NCBI RefSeq assembly: GCF_034006335.1
Contig: NZ_JAWDIQ010000002.1
Origin: Paracerasibacillus soli
GTDB taxonomy: Bacteria > Bacillota > Bacilli > Bacillales > Amphibacillaceae
DNA length: 64,000 bases
Reading direction: 5' to 3' (one strand)
Made by a program: the position numbers and the translations under genes. The notes beneath the pieces were generated by a model, which worked only from the letters and a program-made list of their open reading frames with translations, did not search any database and was not told the origin of the DNA. Positions 50,381-60,667 of this stretch are shown piece after piece (positions within the stretch are counted from its first letter, which is position 1; each line of letters opens with the position of its first letter).

Positions 50381-50726
50381 GTTAATGGACGAGCATGAAG
50401 GGAGGTGATGATACGAGTAGACATGAACCGTTATTTACAGCACGAATCGCATAGCTTTGATTAATTTTATACTTTATACCTCAAGATTGTCATCATTTAT
50501 TTTTTTATTCCGCAGCCAAGACCTACACCATGTTATGGAGAGTCCATTTAAGTATTTTTCTTACGTGAGAAAAAATGAAAGTGAGCGCTGTTACTATTTT
50601 TTATCTCAAAGTTGTAGTACCGCTGTTTACTAAAAGTTAACCTGTCCTGAATTTCCTTTTTAACATGAATTAGCGATTACGTACATTTATCAAATTTAAT
50701 AACTTAATGAAAATGGAGGAATTCAA
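50381..50726. other. Gap between sipW and the first CalY-like gene
   Basis: A GGGAGGTG site at 50400 precedes a tiny frame (MIRVDMNRYLQ, 18 codons), possibly a leader peptide but unsupported. The rest is AT-rich with TTAATAACTTAATGA before the GGAGG of the next gene. No promoter clearly seen. Confidence 0.35.
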
Positions 50727-51801
50727 ATGAAAAAAAGATCTTCGTATTTTATTATAGCCGCAGCTATTTTACTTGTTGCTGCAATTTCTAGCTCGATAGC
50801 ATATTTCGTCAAGGAATTTGTAAGTGATCAAAACATTGCAACTGCCGCAACATTTGATGTCGACGTAGTAAATAAAGATGGGACAACGATTGGAAATGCA
50901 GAGTTCGACCTCAATCAAGATCTTTACCCAGGGTTGGAGGAAAAAGAAGTATATCAGTTCCATATAAAGAAGAACAACACAACACTACCACTTGCATATA
51001 GTGTAAATTTACATGCTAGCGGTGACTTATTTCCAAAAGATGGTGACACACCAATCGTTCTTAAATTAGAAAGAAAGCTTGATGGTAAATGGACTGAAGT
51101 TGACTACACAGAAACATTCACACCTGAAAATGATATAGAAAGTTATCGAATTTTACTATCCTGGCCACATGGTGAAAACGATATTGATTACCAAGGAAAA
51201 GATGGCCATTTGAAATTAGAAGTTATTGCAACCCAAGTCGATGGTAGTAATCCCGACATTGCTAAAGAAATGTATCAAGAAGCAAAGGCTGCATTAGAAG
51301 GTCTCGATAAAGTTCATAATGACAGCGGTATAAACCGTGGAAACTTTTCAAAGGCTCAATCAGATGCAGTACAAGAGTTGATTGATGAGCTATTAAACTA
51401 CGTGAATGGATTAGCCAATGGTAAGGAGAAAAGTGAATTACTAGCAAAGGCAGAAACGCTACAAGCTAAGCTTAATGCAAAAGTCGAATCACGCTATGTA
51501 TATTATGATGTATCAGATGAAACATCCTTTACAACTTTGGTTAGAAAATATATCAGCGGAAGTAACAACTAGTGTGATTAGATACGATTTGGATAAACCG
51601 TTAATGATTTCGGCAGTCATTCGCGGAGAAGAAAGATTATATCGTGTGGAATATTTCAAACATGATATGGCAGAGGTTGGAGACACCTTCAAGATTGGTG
51701 TGCGTTTTCATCAAAATGTCAAACCAATCGATGTCATACTAACAAACTTAGGTGATGGTAATTGGGATATTGCAAGTGACTGGTTAATAGAAAGAAAATA
51801 A
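50727..51801 (+). CDS. CalY/TasA-family fibre protein with a helical insertion (one frameshift)
   Basis: GGAGG precedes ATG 50727. SipW-type signal peptide (MKKRSSYFIIAAAILLVAA), then the camelysin/TasA fold starting ATFDVDVVNKDGTTIGNAEF, with DLYPGLEEKEVYQFHI, and YRILLSWPHGENDIDYQGKDG. From about residue 170 a predicted helical hairpin (KEMYQEAKAALEGLDKVHND to ESRYVYYDV) is added, absent from the next paralogue. An extra T near 51537 breaks the frame; the corrected 357-residue protein ends in a third domain (VIRYDLDKPLMISAVIRGEE). Presumed extracellular matrix fibre subunit cut by SipW. The added domain may mediate adhesion. Confidence 0.8.
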
Positions 51802-51847
51802 TCTCGTAAACTCCGCTTCACAAGTATTTGTGATTGATAAATCATAC

Positions 51848-51882
51848 AAGCAGTAGAGGTTTTCGCACATCCCCTACTGCTT
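51848..51882. repeat. CAGTAGGG-type inverted repeat
   Basis: AAGCAGTAG(A)GG and CC(C)CTACTGCTT pair around TTTTCGCACAT. Same family as the elements at 14022 and 21036. No U-tract follows. Confidence 0.6.
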
Positions 51883-51927
51883 CCAAAAGCATAACCCTAA
51901 TTCCAAACGAGTGGGAGGTAATTTATT

Positions 51928-52820
51928 TTGAGGAAAAGAATTTTGTATAGTTCCATTGCATTAGCAATTATCGTCCTTGCGATGGTAGGTACTACTGCAT
52001 ACTTCAGTAAAAAGTTCACAAGTGATCATAACGTTGTGTCAGCTGCAAAGTTTGACGTAGACGTGGTAAACGATAAAGGACAAACAATTGATGACAACCA
52101 ATTCAATTTAGATGGAGACCTATATCCTGGTATGGATACAGTGGAAGCATTTTACTTTGAAATTGAAAGAAATCAAACTGTGTTACCTGTGGCATATCAT
52201 ATTCAGTTAAATCCTAGTGGTGGGCTGTTTCCAAAGGATGGAACTACACCTTTCATTATAACTATGCAAAAAAAGATGGAGAAAACTGGATAGACGTCGA
52301 TTTGGCAACAACATTTAAACTTAAACATGATAAAGAAGCGTTTCGTATTTTAGTTGATTGGCCACATGGAAATAATGATATTGCCTTTCAAGGGAAAACT
52401 GGAAACCTAAAGTTAGAAGTCATCACCTCACAAGTAGATGAAATAGACAACCCAGATCCTGAAGAACCTATTCTTTATACAGGTGAGATGATATACCAAG
52501 CAAACTTCAATAAGGAAAAGTTATATACAAATAATAAAGAAATTGAATTTTACGTAGATGATCAAGGAAAGCGTGTCATTGAGATTTTTATGGGGGATGA
52601 AGATGGAGAGTTTGAGCGTACTTATGGTGATATGAAACTGATTGAAAATATTCATGACCATGGACTTATTACTTATGATATATATGACAAGAGTGGTAAA
52701 AAAGCTCTCGGTAGCGGTTTAGACACCTCTGTAAACGGCATTTTCAAACTAAATTTAGTTGGACTTGGCGGAAGCCTTTCGATTGAGTCCCAAGAATTAT
52801 ATGATTGGATTATAAAATAA
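51928..52820 (+). CDS. CalY/TasA-family fibre protein, second copy (one frameshift)
   Basis: TTG 51928 with GGGAGG upstream. SipW-type signal peptide (LYSSIALAIIVLAMVGTTAY), then AKFDVDVVNDKGQTIDDNQF and DGDLYPGMDTVEAFYFEI, closely matching the preceding gene, and FRILVDWPHGNNDIAFQGK. A missing A near 52277 breaks the frame; corrected length is about 297 residues. After residue 185 it has its own C-terminal domain (GKRVIEIFMGDEDGE, LNLVGLGGSLSIESQELYDW). Probably a second matrix-fibre subunit or a fibre accessory such as TapA's counterpart. Confidence 0.8.
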
Positions 52821-52972
52821 CACTAAAAGTAAAAGTGCCTAATACCTTATCCATCATATTTTAAAGGTGTTAGGCACAGTTTCCACCCTGCCCATCCAAA
52901 AGTACTATTGCCCTCTCCACCCTTGCTACTATAATGAATATATAAGTGATTCATTCACAAAGGGGGAGAATT

Positions 52973-53380
52973 TTGAGTCCATATTTATATGTTATAGCTA
53001 CTGTGTTGGCGGTTATTCCAACTGCAATTATTTTTAAAATTTGTACGGAGAAAATCAAAGAAAATCCAGATCGTAAAGAACGTGTCCAAACGATGTTTTT
53101 TGTCGGTGTAGCACTTGCTGAATTAATTCCAATTATACTAATTGTCTTTGGATTTATACACATGCAACAAGTTGAAGCAATCGAGGAACTATTCATTCCA
53201 GGCATTCTTATTCTCATCTTAATGGGCTTTGCGACATTCTTTATGTTTTTACAACGGACATTTGATGTAGAAAAGGAAATGAAAAACTTTATGAACACAT
53301 TTGCCATGATTGGTGTGACGCTTTCCTCTGCAATACCGATCATATCTATTGTGTCACTCATGATGATGTTACCGAACTAA
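52973..53380 (+). CDS. ATP-synthase c-subunit-like duplicated membrane protein
   Basis: TTG 52973 has GGGGGAG seven bases upstream. 135 residues with four predicted membrane helices. The second helix has FFVGVALAELIPIILI, which matches the c-subunit signature F.GVAL.E..PI with its ion-binding Glu. The fourth helix, NTFAMIGVTLSSAIPIISIV, repeats the same pattern with Ser in place of Glu. It is therefore a duplicated hairpin with one carboxylate lost, as in V-type proteolipids. It stands alone, far from any ATPase genes. Not the housekeeping AtpE; role unknown. Confidence 0.6.
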   Translation: MSPYLYVIATVLAVIPTAIIFKICTEKIKENPDRKERVQTMFFVGVALAELIPIILIVFGFIHMQQVEAIEELFIPGILILILMGFATFFMFLQRTFDVEKEMKNFMNTFAMIGVTLSSAIPIISIVSLMMMLPN

Positions 53381-53404
53381 TTATTTTATTTATAATCTGA
53401 AGCA

Positions 53405-53444
53405 AATCCCACCGCACGTGATATGTAGCGGTGGAATTTTTTTG
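53405..53444 (+). terminator. Terminator of the c-subunit-like gene
   Basis: CCACCGC and GCGGTGG around CACGTGATATGTA-type loop, followed by TTTTTTT; 25 bases after the stop. Confidence 0.88.
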
Positions 53445-53595
53445 GAGTAATTTTATCGTTGGGACATATGCATGCTCTTTGAAACAATAGGATGCGAGTG
53501 GAATTTCTACTTGCCATCCTTCTGTGCGGTTAGCTGCGTGCGCAAGGCAAAGAAATCAATACGCCAAACAATTGTTCATTATGGTACTGGCAAAA

Positions 53596-53727
53596 CTTCA
53601 ACTTGACTACGGTATTTTTCAACACGATTCCGGAATTCTTCAACATGCCTACGCTATTCTTCAACACGATTCTAGGAAACCTCAACTTGACTAGTTATTC
53701 TTCAACGTGATTCCAGGAAACTTCAAC
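53596..53727. repeat. 21-bp phased array E (CTTCAAC heptamer)
   Basis: CTTCAAC or a one-base variant at 53596, 53617, 53638, 53659, 53680, 53700 and 53721 (steps 21,21,21,21,20,21). Spacers include TTGACTACGGTATT-like and ACGATTCCGGAATT-like text in alternation. It lies between two plus-strand genes, far from the other four arrays, which shows the family is dispersed. Confidence 0.85.
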
Positions 53728-53955
53728 CTAATCACTACAATCCCGCTCCTCCCTATCCTTCCTGCGATTAATCGACAATAGTTTGCAAGGTGGCGATTAA
53801 CTACTATAATGAATATAGTTTATCGTAGGTTAAATGGCTGCAAGACCCATACTAATTGAAGTTTTACTTTGTTAATTGGACTCTTCTAAGCTCACATCAC
53901 GATATTCATTAGCGGCGAGTACATTGTATTATTTCATCGTAAAGTAGGTGATGAT

Positions 53956-54711
53956 GTGGAAGATATAAATATTTCGGATAAAAATATTATTAAAATATGT
54001 TTGTTAGCAGGACAGATTATGCTGCAGAGTGGTGCTGAAACACATCGTGTAGAGGATACAATGAATCGTATTGCGGCAGCGTTTGATGTGAAAAATCCAC
54101 AAAGCTATGCAACACCAACTAGTGTACAGTTTTCAATTGCCCCGGAGACACCTTCCCATGCTACACGGATTACGAAAAGAACAACCGATTTATATAAAAT
54201 TACGAAGGTGAATCAAGTTTCTCGGCAAATCGCCGCCGGATTATTAACGATTGATGACGCAATCCATAAATTACATCAAATTGCTAAAAAGGAAATGTTT
54301 TTTTCAATTTGGATGCAGATTGCTGCAGCGGCTTTGGCTAGTGCGTGTTTTGTCATTATGTTTGGTGGTACTTGGTTTGACTTTTTACCTGCTTTCATTA
54401 CGGGTGGAATTGGTTTCGCTAGTATGTTATTTTTTGAACGGGTGCTGGAAATCCGGTTTATTTCCGAGTTTAGTGCTTCGGTTATTATCGGATTACTCGC
54501 TGTCTTTTTTGTTTATATTAGCTTCGGATTGGAAGTAGACAAAATTATTATCGGTGCCGTTATGCCGCTTGTTCCTGGTCTTCCAATTACTAATGCGGTA
54601 CGGGATTTAATGGCAGGTCATCTTGTAGCTGGACTATCAAAAGGGGTAGAAGCGCTCTTAACTGCAACTGCTATCGGTGCTGGTGTGGCAGTTATTTTTG
54701 CCTTGGTGTAG
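53956..54711 (+). CDS. Threonine/serine exporter family protein, large subunit (DUF1212/ThrE N-part)
   Basis: GTG 53956; the in-register ATG pair just upstream belongs to another frame that closes at once. 251 residues. Cytosolic N-terminus with the family motif LLAGQIMLQSGAETHRVEDTM and SVQFSIAP, then five membrane helices including the re-entrant-like PLVPGLPITNAVRDLMAGH. With the next gene it forms the split ThrE-type exporter, homologous to YjjP/YjjB. Exported substrate unproven. Confidence 0.85.
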   Translation: MEDINISDKNIIKICLLAGQIMLQSGAETHRVEDTMNRIAAAFDVKNPQSYATPTSVQFSIAPETPSHATRITKRTTDLYKITKVNQVSRQIAAGLLTIDDAIHKLHQIAKKEMFFSIWMQIAAAALASACFVIMFGGTWFDFLPAFITGGIGFASMLFFERVLEIRFISEFSASVIIGLLAVFFVYISFGLEVDKIIIGAVMPLVPGLPITNAVRDLMAGHLVAGLSKGVEALLTATAIGAGVAVIFALV

Positions 54712-54977
54712 CTTTTTTCTGGTGCTTCCTTTTAAGTAGTGCATCTTTTCTAGACCGATTCGATTTTCATGCTGGCACACTACTTTATACTGAAAGCAGC
54801 CTTAACTCTTTTGGATGATAGCTTATCCGCTTCAGGATAGATTGTTCATCTTTTGGGCGACCGCCTATTGAGGATTCTTACTTATTTTTATAATCATTCG
54901 TATGTACGGAATTACATATGATATACTGCTTGATATCACATTAGATTTTTTGTGTAAACAGTAAGGAGAAGGTGATC

Positions 54978-55411
54978 ATGACCATTATTGCACAGTTAGG
55001 TACAAGCTTTTTTGCTGCAAGCGGATTTGCAGTTATATTTAATGCCCCGCGCAATCGTTTAATTCCATGTGGCGTTGTCGGTATGCTTGGTTGGGTTTTA
55101 TATTTTATTTTAGTTCAAAAAGGAATAGATTCCGTTCCTGCCACAGTTTTTGCGGCGATGCTTATTGCGGTGTTAAGTCAAGTTTTTGCTAAATATTATA
55201 AAACACCAATTATTATATTTAATGTTGCGGGATCATTCCACTTGTTCCCGGCGGTATGGCGTATAATGCGATGCGCCACTTTGTTGAAAATGATTATGCA
55301 GTTGCCATGCAATATGTTACAAAGGTAATGTTACTTTCAGGAGGCATTGGGTTAGGACTCATGTTTTCTGAAGTGATCAATCAAGTTGTTCGGAAGGTTT
55401 GGAAAAACTAA
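54978..55411 (+). CDS. Threonine/serine exporter family protein, small subunit (DUF3815; one frameshift)
   Basis: ATG 54978 has GGAG nine bases before it. A missing A near 55235 breaks the frame; the corrected 144-residue protein reads PLVPGGMAYNAMRHFVENDY to the stop at 55411. It has four membrane helices and the PLVPGGMAY motif matching PLVPGLPIT in the large subunit, as in the internally repeated ThrE. About 265 bp behind the large-subunit gene, so possibly separately promoted. Confidence 0.82.
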
Positions 55412-55425
55412 AAGAACATAACATG

Positions 55426-55465
55426 AAAAAGCTGTCCCCGCACACTGTGTAGGGACAGCTTTTTA
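55426..55465 (+). terminator. Terminator of the ThrE-like pair
   Basis: AAAAAGCTGTCCC and GGGACAGCTTTTT, perfect 13-bp stem. It can also end the converging RND gene. Confidence 0.92.
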
Positions 55466-55467
55466 TA

Positions 55468-58400
55468 TTATTGGGGGTCTGACCCCACTTCTTTTCGCTT
55501 TCTTCTTGTTATTTTTGCGGTTAGGTCGTCTAAGTATGTGTAGACGACTGGGACGAGGAATAACGTAAAGATACTTGAAACACCAAGTCCGAATATTATC
55601 GTGACAGCTAATGGTTGTTGCATTTCCGCACCTTCTCCTAGTGCTAATGCTAATGGTACCATACCTAGAATAGTCGTTAGTGTTGTCATTAAGATTGGTC
55701 GTAAACGACTCCGTCCTGCTTCGACAATTGCTTCAAGCCGCTCCATCCCACGACCTCGTAATATATTAATATAATCGACGAGTACGATGGCGTTGTTTAC
55801 GACAATACCAGCCAACATGATAATCCCAATAAAGCCTGGAATACTTAATGGGATTCCGGTTACAAATAAACCTAACATGACCCCAACTACTGTTGCTGGC
55901 ATCGAGAACATAATGATAAATGGAAATAGGAAATTCTCAAATTGTATTGCCATCACGGCATATACAAGAAATATCGAGAATATTAAAGCTTTAGCTAAAT
56001 CCGAGAAGGACTCTACCATATCTTCCACTTGCCCACCAATATTGTAACGATATCCTTCTGGCAAATTCATTTCTTCTAAGGCCTTTTCAACATCTTTTGA
56101 AACACTGCTTAAGTCTCGGTTCACGACATCCGTTGTGATGTTCATTTGTGGTTGTTGGTTTTGTCGTAATAACGAGACTGGTCCTTGCATTTCTTTAAAT
56201 TGAGCAATTTCATTTAATGGAATGGTTGCACCTTCTGGTGATTGCACTTTCATATTTTCTAAATCACTAATGGTACTTCTTTTATCTTCTGGATAGAGTA
56301 AGGTTACATCCATTTCATGACCTGCTTCACGGTATTTACTAGCAACTTGGCCTGTAAATTGCAGTTGAATTTGGCTAAGTATTTGGTCTTGTGTCATTCC
56401 GTATGCTGCTGCCCTTTCCTTATTAATGGAAATATCCATTTGTGGGACACCAGCTCCGATGGCACTTTCTGATTGTGAACCCCCTTAATATGCGATAATG
56501 TTTCTACTACTTCATCTGCTAACTCACGAAGGACTTCATGTTCTTGGTCCACTTAATTCGATTTGAATCGGACTTCCCATGTTCATTCCACTATCCATAG
56601 AACTCACTTTAATCTCTGCTCCAGCAATGGTTGCAAGCTTTTCATCTAATTTTTCCACTAGGTCAACTGTTGTCATGTCGCGTTCGGATGCAGGTAATAA
56701 TTGGATCATATATGTCGCAGTATCACTACCGCCTCCGCCCATCATGCCACCGCCACCAACACTTACGTAGTTCGTTTCCATATATTTTTCATACGGCTTC
56801 AGTTCTTCATTCACTTGATTTACGATTTTTTGTGTATGTTCAAATGAAGACCCTGGAGTAGTTTCTAAACTAATTTGCATTTGGCCTTGATCAGCACCTG
56901 GAATAAACTCCGCCCCAATAAATGGAATAAGTGCTAGACTCCCGGCAATCGCGATAATCGTTGCTGCAATAGTCGTTTTACGGAATTTCAATACACGTTT
57001 CAATCCATTTGCATAAGCTTGATTAACCCGCTCCATGACACGGTTAAACCAATAACGGCGTCCGTGATCTTCCATCGCACTTGCTAATAACTTCGATGAA
57101 AGCATCGGTACAAGCGTAATGGCAACAACAAGTGATGCAATGAGTGAAAATGAAACAGTTAAAGCTAACGGTGTAAATAAATCTGAGGCAATCCCCTCGA
57201 CAAAAACAATTGGTAAAAATACGACTAATGTTGTTGTCGTGGATGCGATAACCGCTGGTGCTAATTCGGAAGCCCCTTTTGTCGCTGATTCAAATAAGCT
57301 ATACCCTCTTTGTCGGTAGGAATATATATTTTCCAATATAACAATTGAACTATCAACCATCATTCCAATTCCGAGGGCTAAACCTCCTAATGTTAAGACG
57401 TTTAATGTTTGGCCAGTAAAATACATGAGCGCAAACGTGGAAATAACAGCAATCGGGATGGACACACCGATTACAATGGTTGCACGAATACTCTTTAAAA
57501 ATAAAAGCAAAACTAAAACGGAAATAATCCGCCAAGTAAAATATTTTGTATTACAGAGTCAATGGATAAAGTAATAAACTCCGATGTATCAATCACAACG
57601 TTTAAATGTACACCTTCTGGTAAGGTTTCCTCGACTTCTTTTAAACTATCACGAATATTATCGGCAACTGCAACTGTGTTTGCATCTGTTTTCTTCATCA
57701 TCGATAAGACAAGTGCTGGCTCACCATCTACTAATGTCTCTGCTTTTTCAGTTTTAAATGTATCTTTCACTTCTGCCACATCATCGATATGAATGGTTGC
57801 ACCTGTTGGAGTTTGTATAATCGTTTGTGCAATATCTTCTAATGATGTAAATTCCCCAATGACACGTAATTGTAAATCTTTGTCACCTTTTTCTACCGTT
57901 CCAACTGATGCGGAGCGATTTTGACTTTGCAATGCTTGCGCAATCAATTGGGCATTTACACCGTATTGTTGCATATGCGCTTCATTTAAAATGAGTTGAA
58001 TTTCACGTTCTTTGCTCCCCTCTACAGTTACAGAGGCAACTCCTTCTTGTCGTTCAAAAAATGGTACCAACTGATTGTCGGCGATTTCAGTTAGCTTCGC
58101 AGCGTCTTTTCCAGTCACACTTACCCAAACGACAGGCATTTGTTCCGGACTAAATCGCATGATGCGTGGATCGCCTGCTTGTTCCGGGAGAAACCCCTTC
58201 ACCTGATCAACACGTTCTCGTACGTCAAGTAGGGCCTGGTCTAGATCGACACCATTATTGAACATCATCAAGACGAGGGATGAACCGGCTTGCGATTGTG
58301 ATTGCACCGTGTTGATTCCTTCAACAGAACTAATCGTCGATTCGATTGGTCTACTAATTAAGTTTTCCACTTCTTGTGGTGCAGCATCACCATATGATGT

Positions 58401-58544
58401 TGCAACAACTGCAATCGGCAAATCAATTTTAGGAAATAAATCGATTACAAGGTTCCGCATTGAAACGATTCCTAATGCGATAATTGCAATGACAATCATG
58501 ATGACGCCTACTGGTCTTTTGACTGATGTGTTAACAAGCTTCAA
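55468..58544 (-). CDS. RND-family multidrug efflux permease, SwrC/AcrB type (three frameshifts)
   Basis: Breaks near 57515 (missing T), 56538 (extra A) and 56474 (missing base) split it; the joined protein has about 1025 residues, the AcrB length. N-terminus MKLVNTSVKRPVGVIMIVI, then the porter domain with RVDQVKGFLPEQAGDPRIMR, membrane motifs GGLALGIGMMVDSSIVILEN (the Asp of the proton relay region) and ALTVSFSLIASLVVAITLVPM, and the second half with PGADQGQMQISLE, GFIGIIMLAGIVVNNAIVLVDY-type helix and LTTILGMVPLALALG. The last residues (VGSDPQ) are read from a GGGGGTCTGACCCC repeat at 55473-55486. Works with the adaptor encoded just upstream. Confidence 0.88.
55473..55486. repeat. GGGGGTCTGACCCC repeat inside the RND gene end
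   Basis: A single palindromic copy of the dispersed repeat; it encodes the C-terminal residues of the efflux pump on the minus strand, next to the shared terminator. Confidence 0.75.
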
Positions 58545-58547
58545 AAT

Positions 58548-59408
58548 TTATTCCCCACTTTCTTTCACAACATTCACTTTGCTCTTATCGGAAAGTGTCA
58601 GTTGCCCAGTAACCACCACTTGATCACCTTTTTTCACTTTACCTTCTATTGCTGTTTGATCTGACTGTGTTTCTTTAATCGTTACGTTGACCTTTTCCAC
58701 TGTACCGTCATTTACAACGTAAACAAAAGCTTCATCGTCTTCCTCTACAATAGCTGCTGTTGGAACGATGATTGCATCTGATACTTTCTTAACTGGAATA
58801 TCAATTTCTACTAAACTGCCTGTTAATAAATGCCCTTTATCATTTTTCACAGTTGCTTCAATTGGATATAATCCTTGATCGTTTGGCATGTGACCAACGG
58901 AAGTAATTGTTGCTTCATATTTTTCATCTTCATAATATGTAGTGAATTTTCGATCCACCTTAAAATGTTGGCGCATCTTACCTGTTACTGCAAAGTTGAT
59001 TTGCATTGTATCCGTATCTGCAATAATAATAGCTGGTTCTTCATTTGAAACCATGTCTGCTTCTTTTGCTTTTAACGAAATGATTTCTCCGTCTTTAGTT
59101 GCCTTAATCGTTTGATTCCCTGCAGGTGTTTTCAACGTAAATAATGTATCATCCTTTTTAACGTGATCGCCTTCTTTTACTTGCACATCGGCTACTTCAC
59201 CTGGGGTTTGCAACATAATTGGTGTTGTACGTGATGCTTCCGTTCTTCCAAATGTAGATTGTGCCACTTTTAAATCACCTTTTGTTGCTTTCATTGTTTC
59301 AACCGCAGTGACTCTTTCTTTTGCTACATTACTTGTCTGGTCATCATCAGAACATGCTGCTAAAAATGTAACCAAAAGTATCATCATGAGTAATAAAATT
59401 CGCTTCAT
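58548..59408 (-). CDS. RND efflux periplasmic-adaptor-type lipoprotein (HlyD/MFP family)
   Basis: 286 residues, intact. Lipobox LAAC in MKRILLLMMILLVTFLAAC. Membrane fusion protein order: lipoyl-like half motifs (PGEVADVQVKEGDHVKKDD and GEIISLKAKEADMV), a beta-barrel region and a C-terminal part with VVVTGQLTLSDKSKVNVV. The alpha-hairpin is missing, the short form usual in Gram-positives with no outer membrane. Stop and the RND start are three bases apart, so the pair is translationally coupled. Confidence 0.88.
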   Translation of the reverse strand: MKRILLLMMILLVTFLAACSDDDQTSNVAKERVTAVETMKATKGDLKVAQSTFGRTEASRTTPIMLQTPGEVADVQVKEGDHVKKDDTLFTLKTPAGNQTIKATKDGEIISLKAKEADMVSNEEPAIIIADTDTMQINFAVTGKMRQHFKVDRKFTTYYEDEKYEATITSVGHMPNDQGLYPIEATVKNDKGHLLTGSLVEIDIPVKKVSDAIIVPTAAIVEEDDEAFVYVVNDGTVEKVNVTIKETQSDQTAIEGKVKKGDQVVVTGQLTLSDKSKVNVVKESGE

Positions 59409-59474
59409 AGTGGGTTCCTTTATTTTAGATTTCTTTATAGGTTTTCCTAAATATTCTATTATTCACTTGCATTT

Positions 59475-60355
59475 TCAAACTTCCTCAATCAATCTAATAT
59501 CCAGCTCATCTGCCAATTGTTCGCATATTCCGATTAAATCTCTGTGTCGTTGGAGTTGTGCAAGTAGTCCGCGGATTAAAACTGCTTGAGGTTGTGGTTC
59601 TACCAACTCCTTTTGTAATGCATCCATTACTTCCTGTAGTTCTCGTTTCTCCATTTCAAGTACAACTAGCTCATCAATTTTTGACTGAAGTTGTGAAACA
59701 TATGCTTCAATTGTTTTATCATTACTATTTTTGAATTTCTGGTTTGTATTTATATTTAATAATGAGGCCTTTTCTTTTTCTAACATACCATTAACTAAAT
59801 CATCTAACCTTCGAACGATAAAGGAACCAATCGATGTTACATCCATTTCAATATGCCCATAACTAGCGATTTAAAATAACTTTGTATGATTCCTTCCAGC
59901 AAAATAATCGCATCGAATTGAAATGCTTTCACCTTTTGTCCGTAAATTTGTTGAATGCTATTCTGCAACCAGTGGAAGTTTTGCGTGTTAACTTTTGTAA
60001 TTAACGCATCCATCTTTTCACCTATGGAAATATTTTCGCGCATATACATGATAATGACATGCTTATATGGAAGCATATATGTCATGATGCTCGTGATTTG
60101 CTTTGCTAATAAATCCCTTGGTGCTAGCTCTTCCCCAGAAAATTCATGAAGCCTTTCAGAAAGTTGCTCATGAAAAAATTCAAATGCTGTTGCAATAAAA
60201 TCTTCCTTTGATTCGAAATACAAATAAAAGGAACCTTTCGAAATTCCGGCCTCATTTGCAATTTCTTGGATTGATGTTGCATGATACCCTTTTTGTGAAA
60301 AAAGAGCCAAACCAACATCTATTATATGCTGTTTTTTTTCATTCATGTTCTCCAC
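59475..60355 (-). CDS. TetR-family regulator of the RND operon (one frameshift)
   Basis: N-terminal HTH: IIDVGLALFSQKGYHATSI, QEIANEAGISKGSFYLYFESKED. A missing base near 59850 splits the ligand-binding part; the joined 293-residue protein continues EMDVTSIGSFIVRRLDDLVNG and ends in a coiled-coil tail (LQSKIDELVVLEMEKRELQE), longer than usual for TetR. First gene of the regulator-adaptor-pump operon. A palindrome at 60498-60521 beside the promoter is the likely operator, so it should repress itself and the pump. Confidence 0.87.
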
Positions 60356-60497
60356 CTTTTCCTATCACACGCTTTTAACGAGAGAAAGATATCAATCATA
60401 TGTTGTTAAAAAATAAATAGTGAGTGAAACTTCAATCAGTGGGGTCTTACAGCCGGTTAACCCGCGATAAAAGATCCTTTTATTATTTTGCCACTCT

Positions 60498-60521
60498 GCA
60501 TGACTGACCAGTCAGTCATGC
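60498..60521. promoter_or_regulatory. TetR-type operator palindrome
   Basis: Perfect 11-bp arms GCATGACTGAC and GTCAGTCATGC around CA. The core TGACTGACCAGTCAGTCA is typical of TetR-family operators with a TGACTGAC half-site. It lies just downstream of the predicted promoter of the TetR-RND operon. Confidence 0.85.
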
Positions 60522-60534
60522 GCTAATTGTACTT

Positions 60535-60564
60535 AGTATACAAGATAGCTTGCATGGAGCTCAA
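60535..60564 (-). promoter_or_regulatory. Promoter of the TetR-RND operon
   Basis: On the minus strand TTGAGC and TATACT are separated by 18 bases. The start point near 60528 would place the operator over the first transcribed bases, a repressing position. Confidence 0.5.
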
Positions 60565-60667
60565 GCAAATAGTTGCACTTTTTCGTTTATTGCCTACTGC
60601 ACTCATACATGTTCATTTTATATTAAATACCAGTGACGTGGGGGAAGCGCTTCGCACTACGACATAA

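Noticed and set aside
50401..50466. Leader peptide MIRVDMNRYLQ... before the CalY-like gene
   Set aside because: The ribosome site is plausible, but 18 codons without homology or conservation data are not enough to call a gene.
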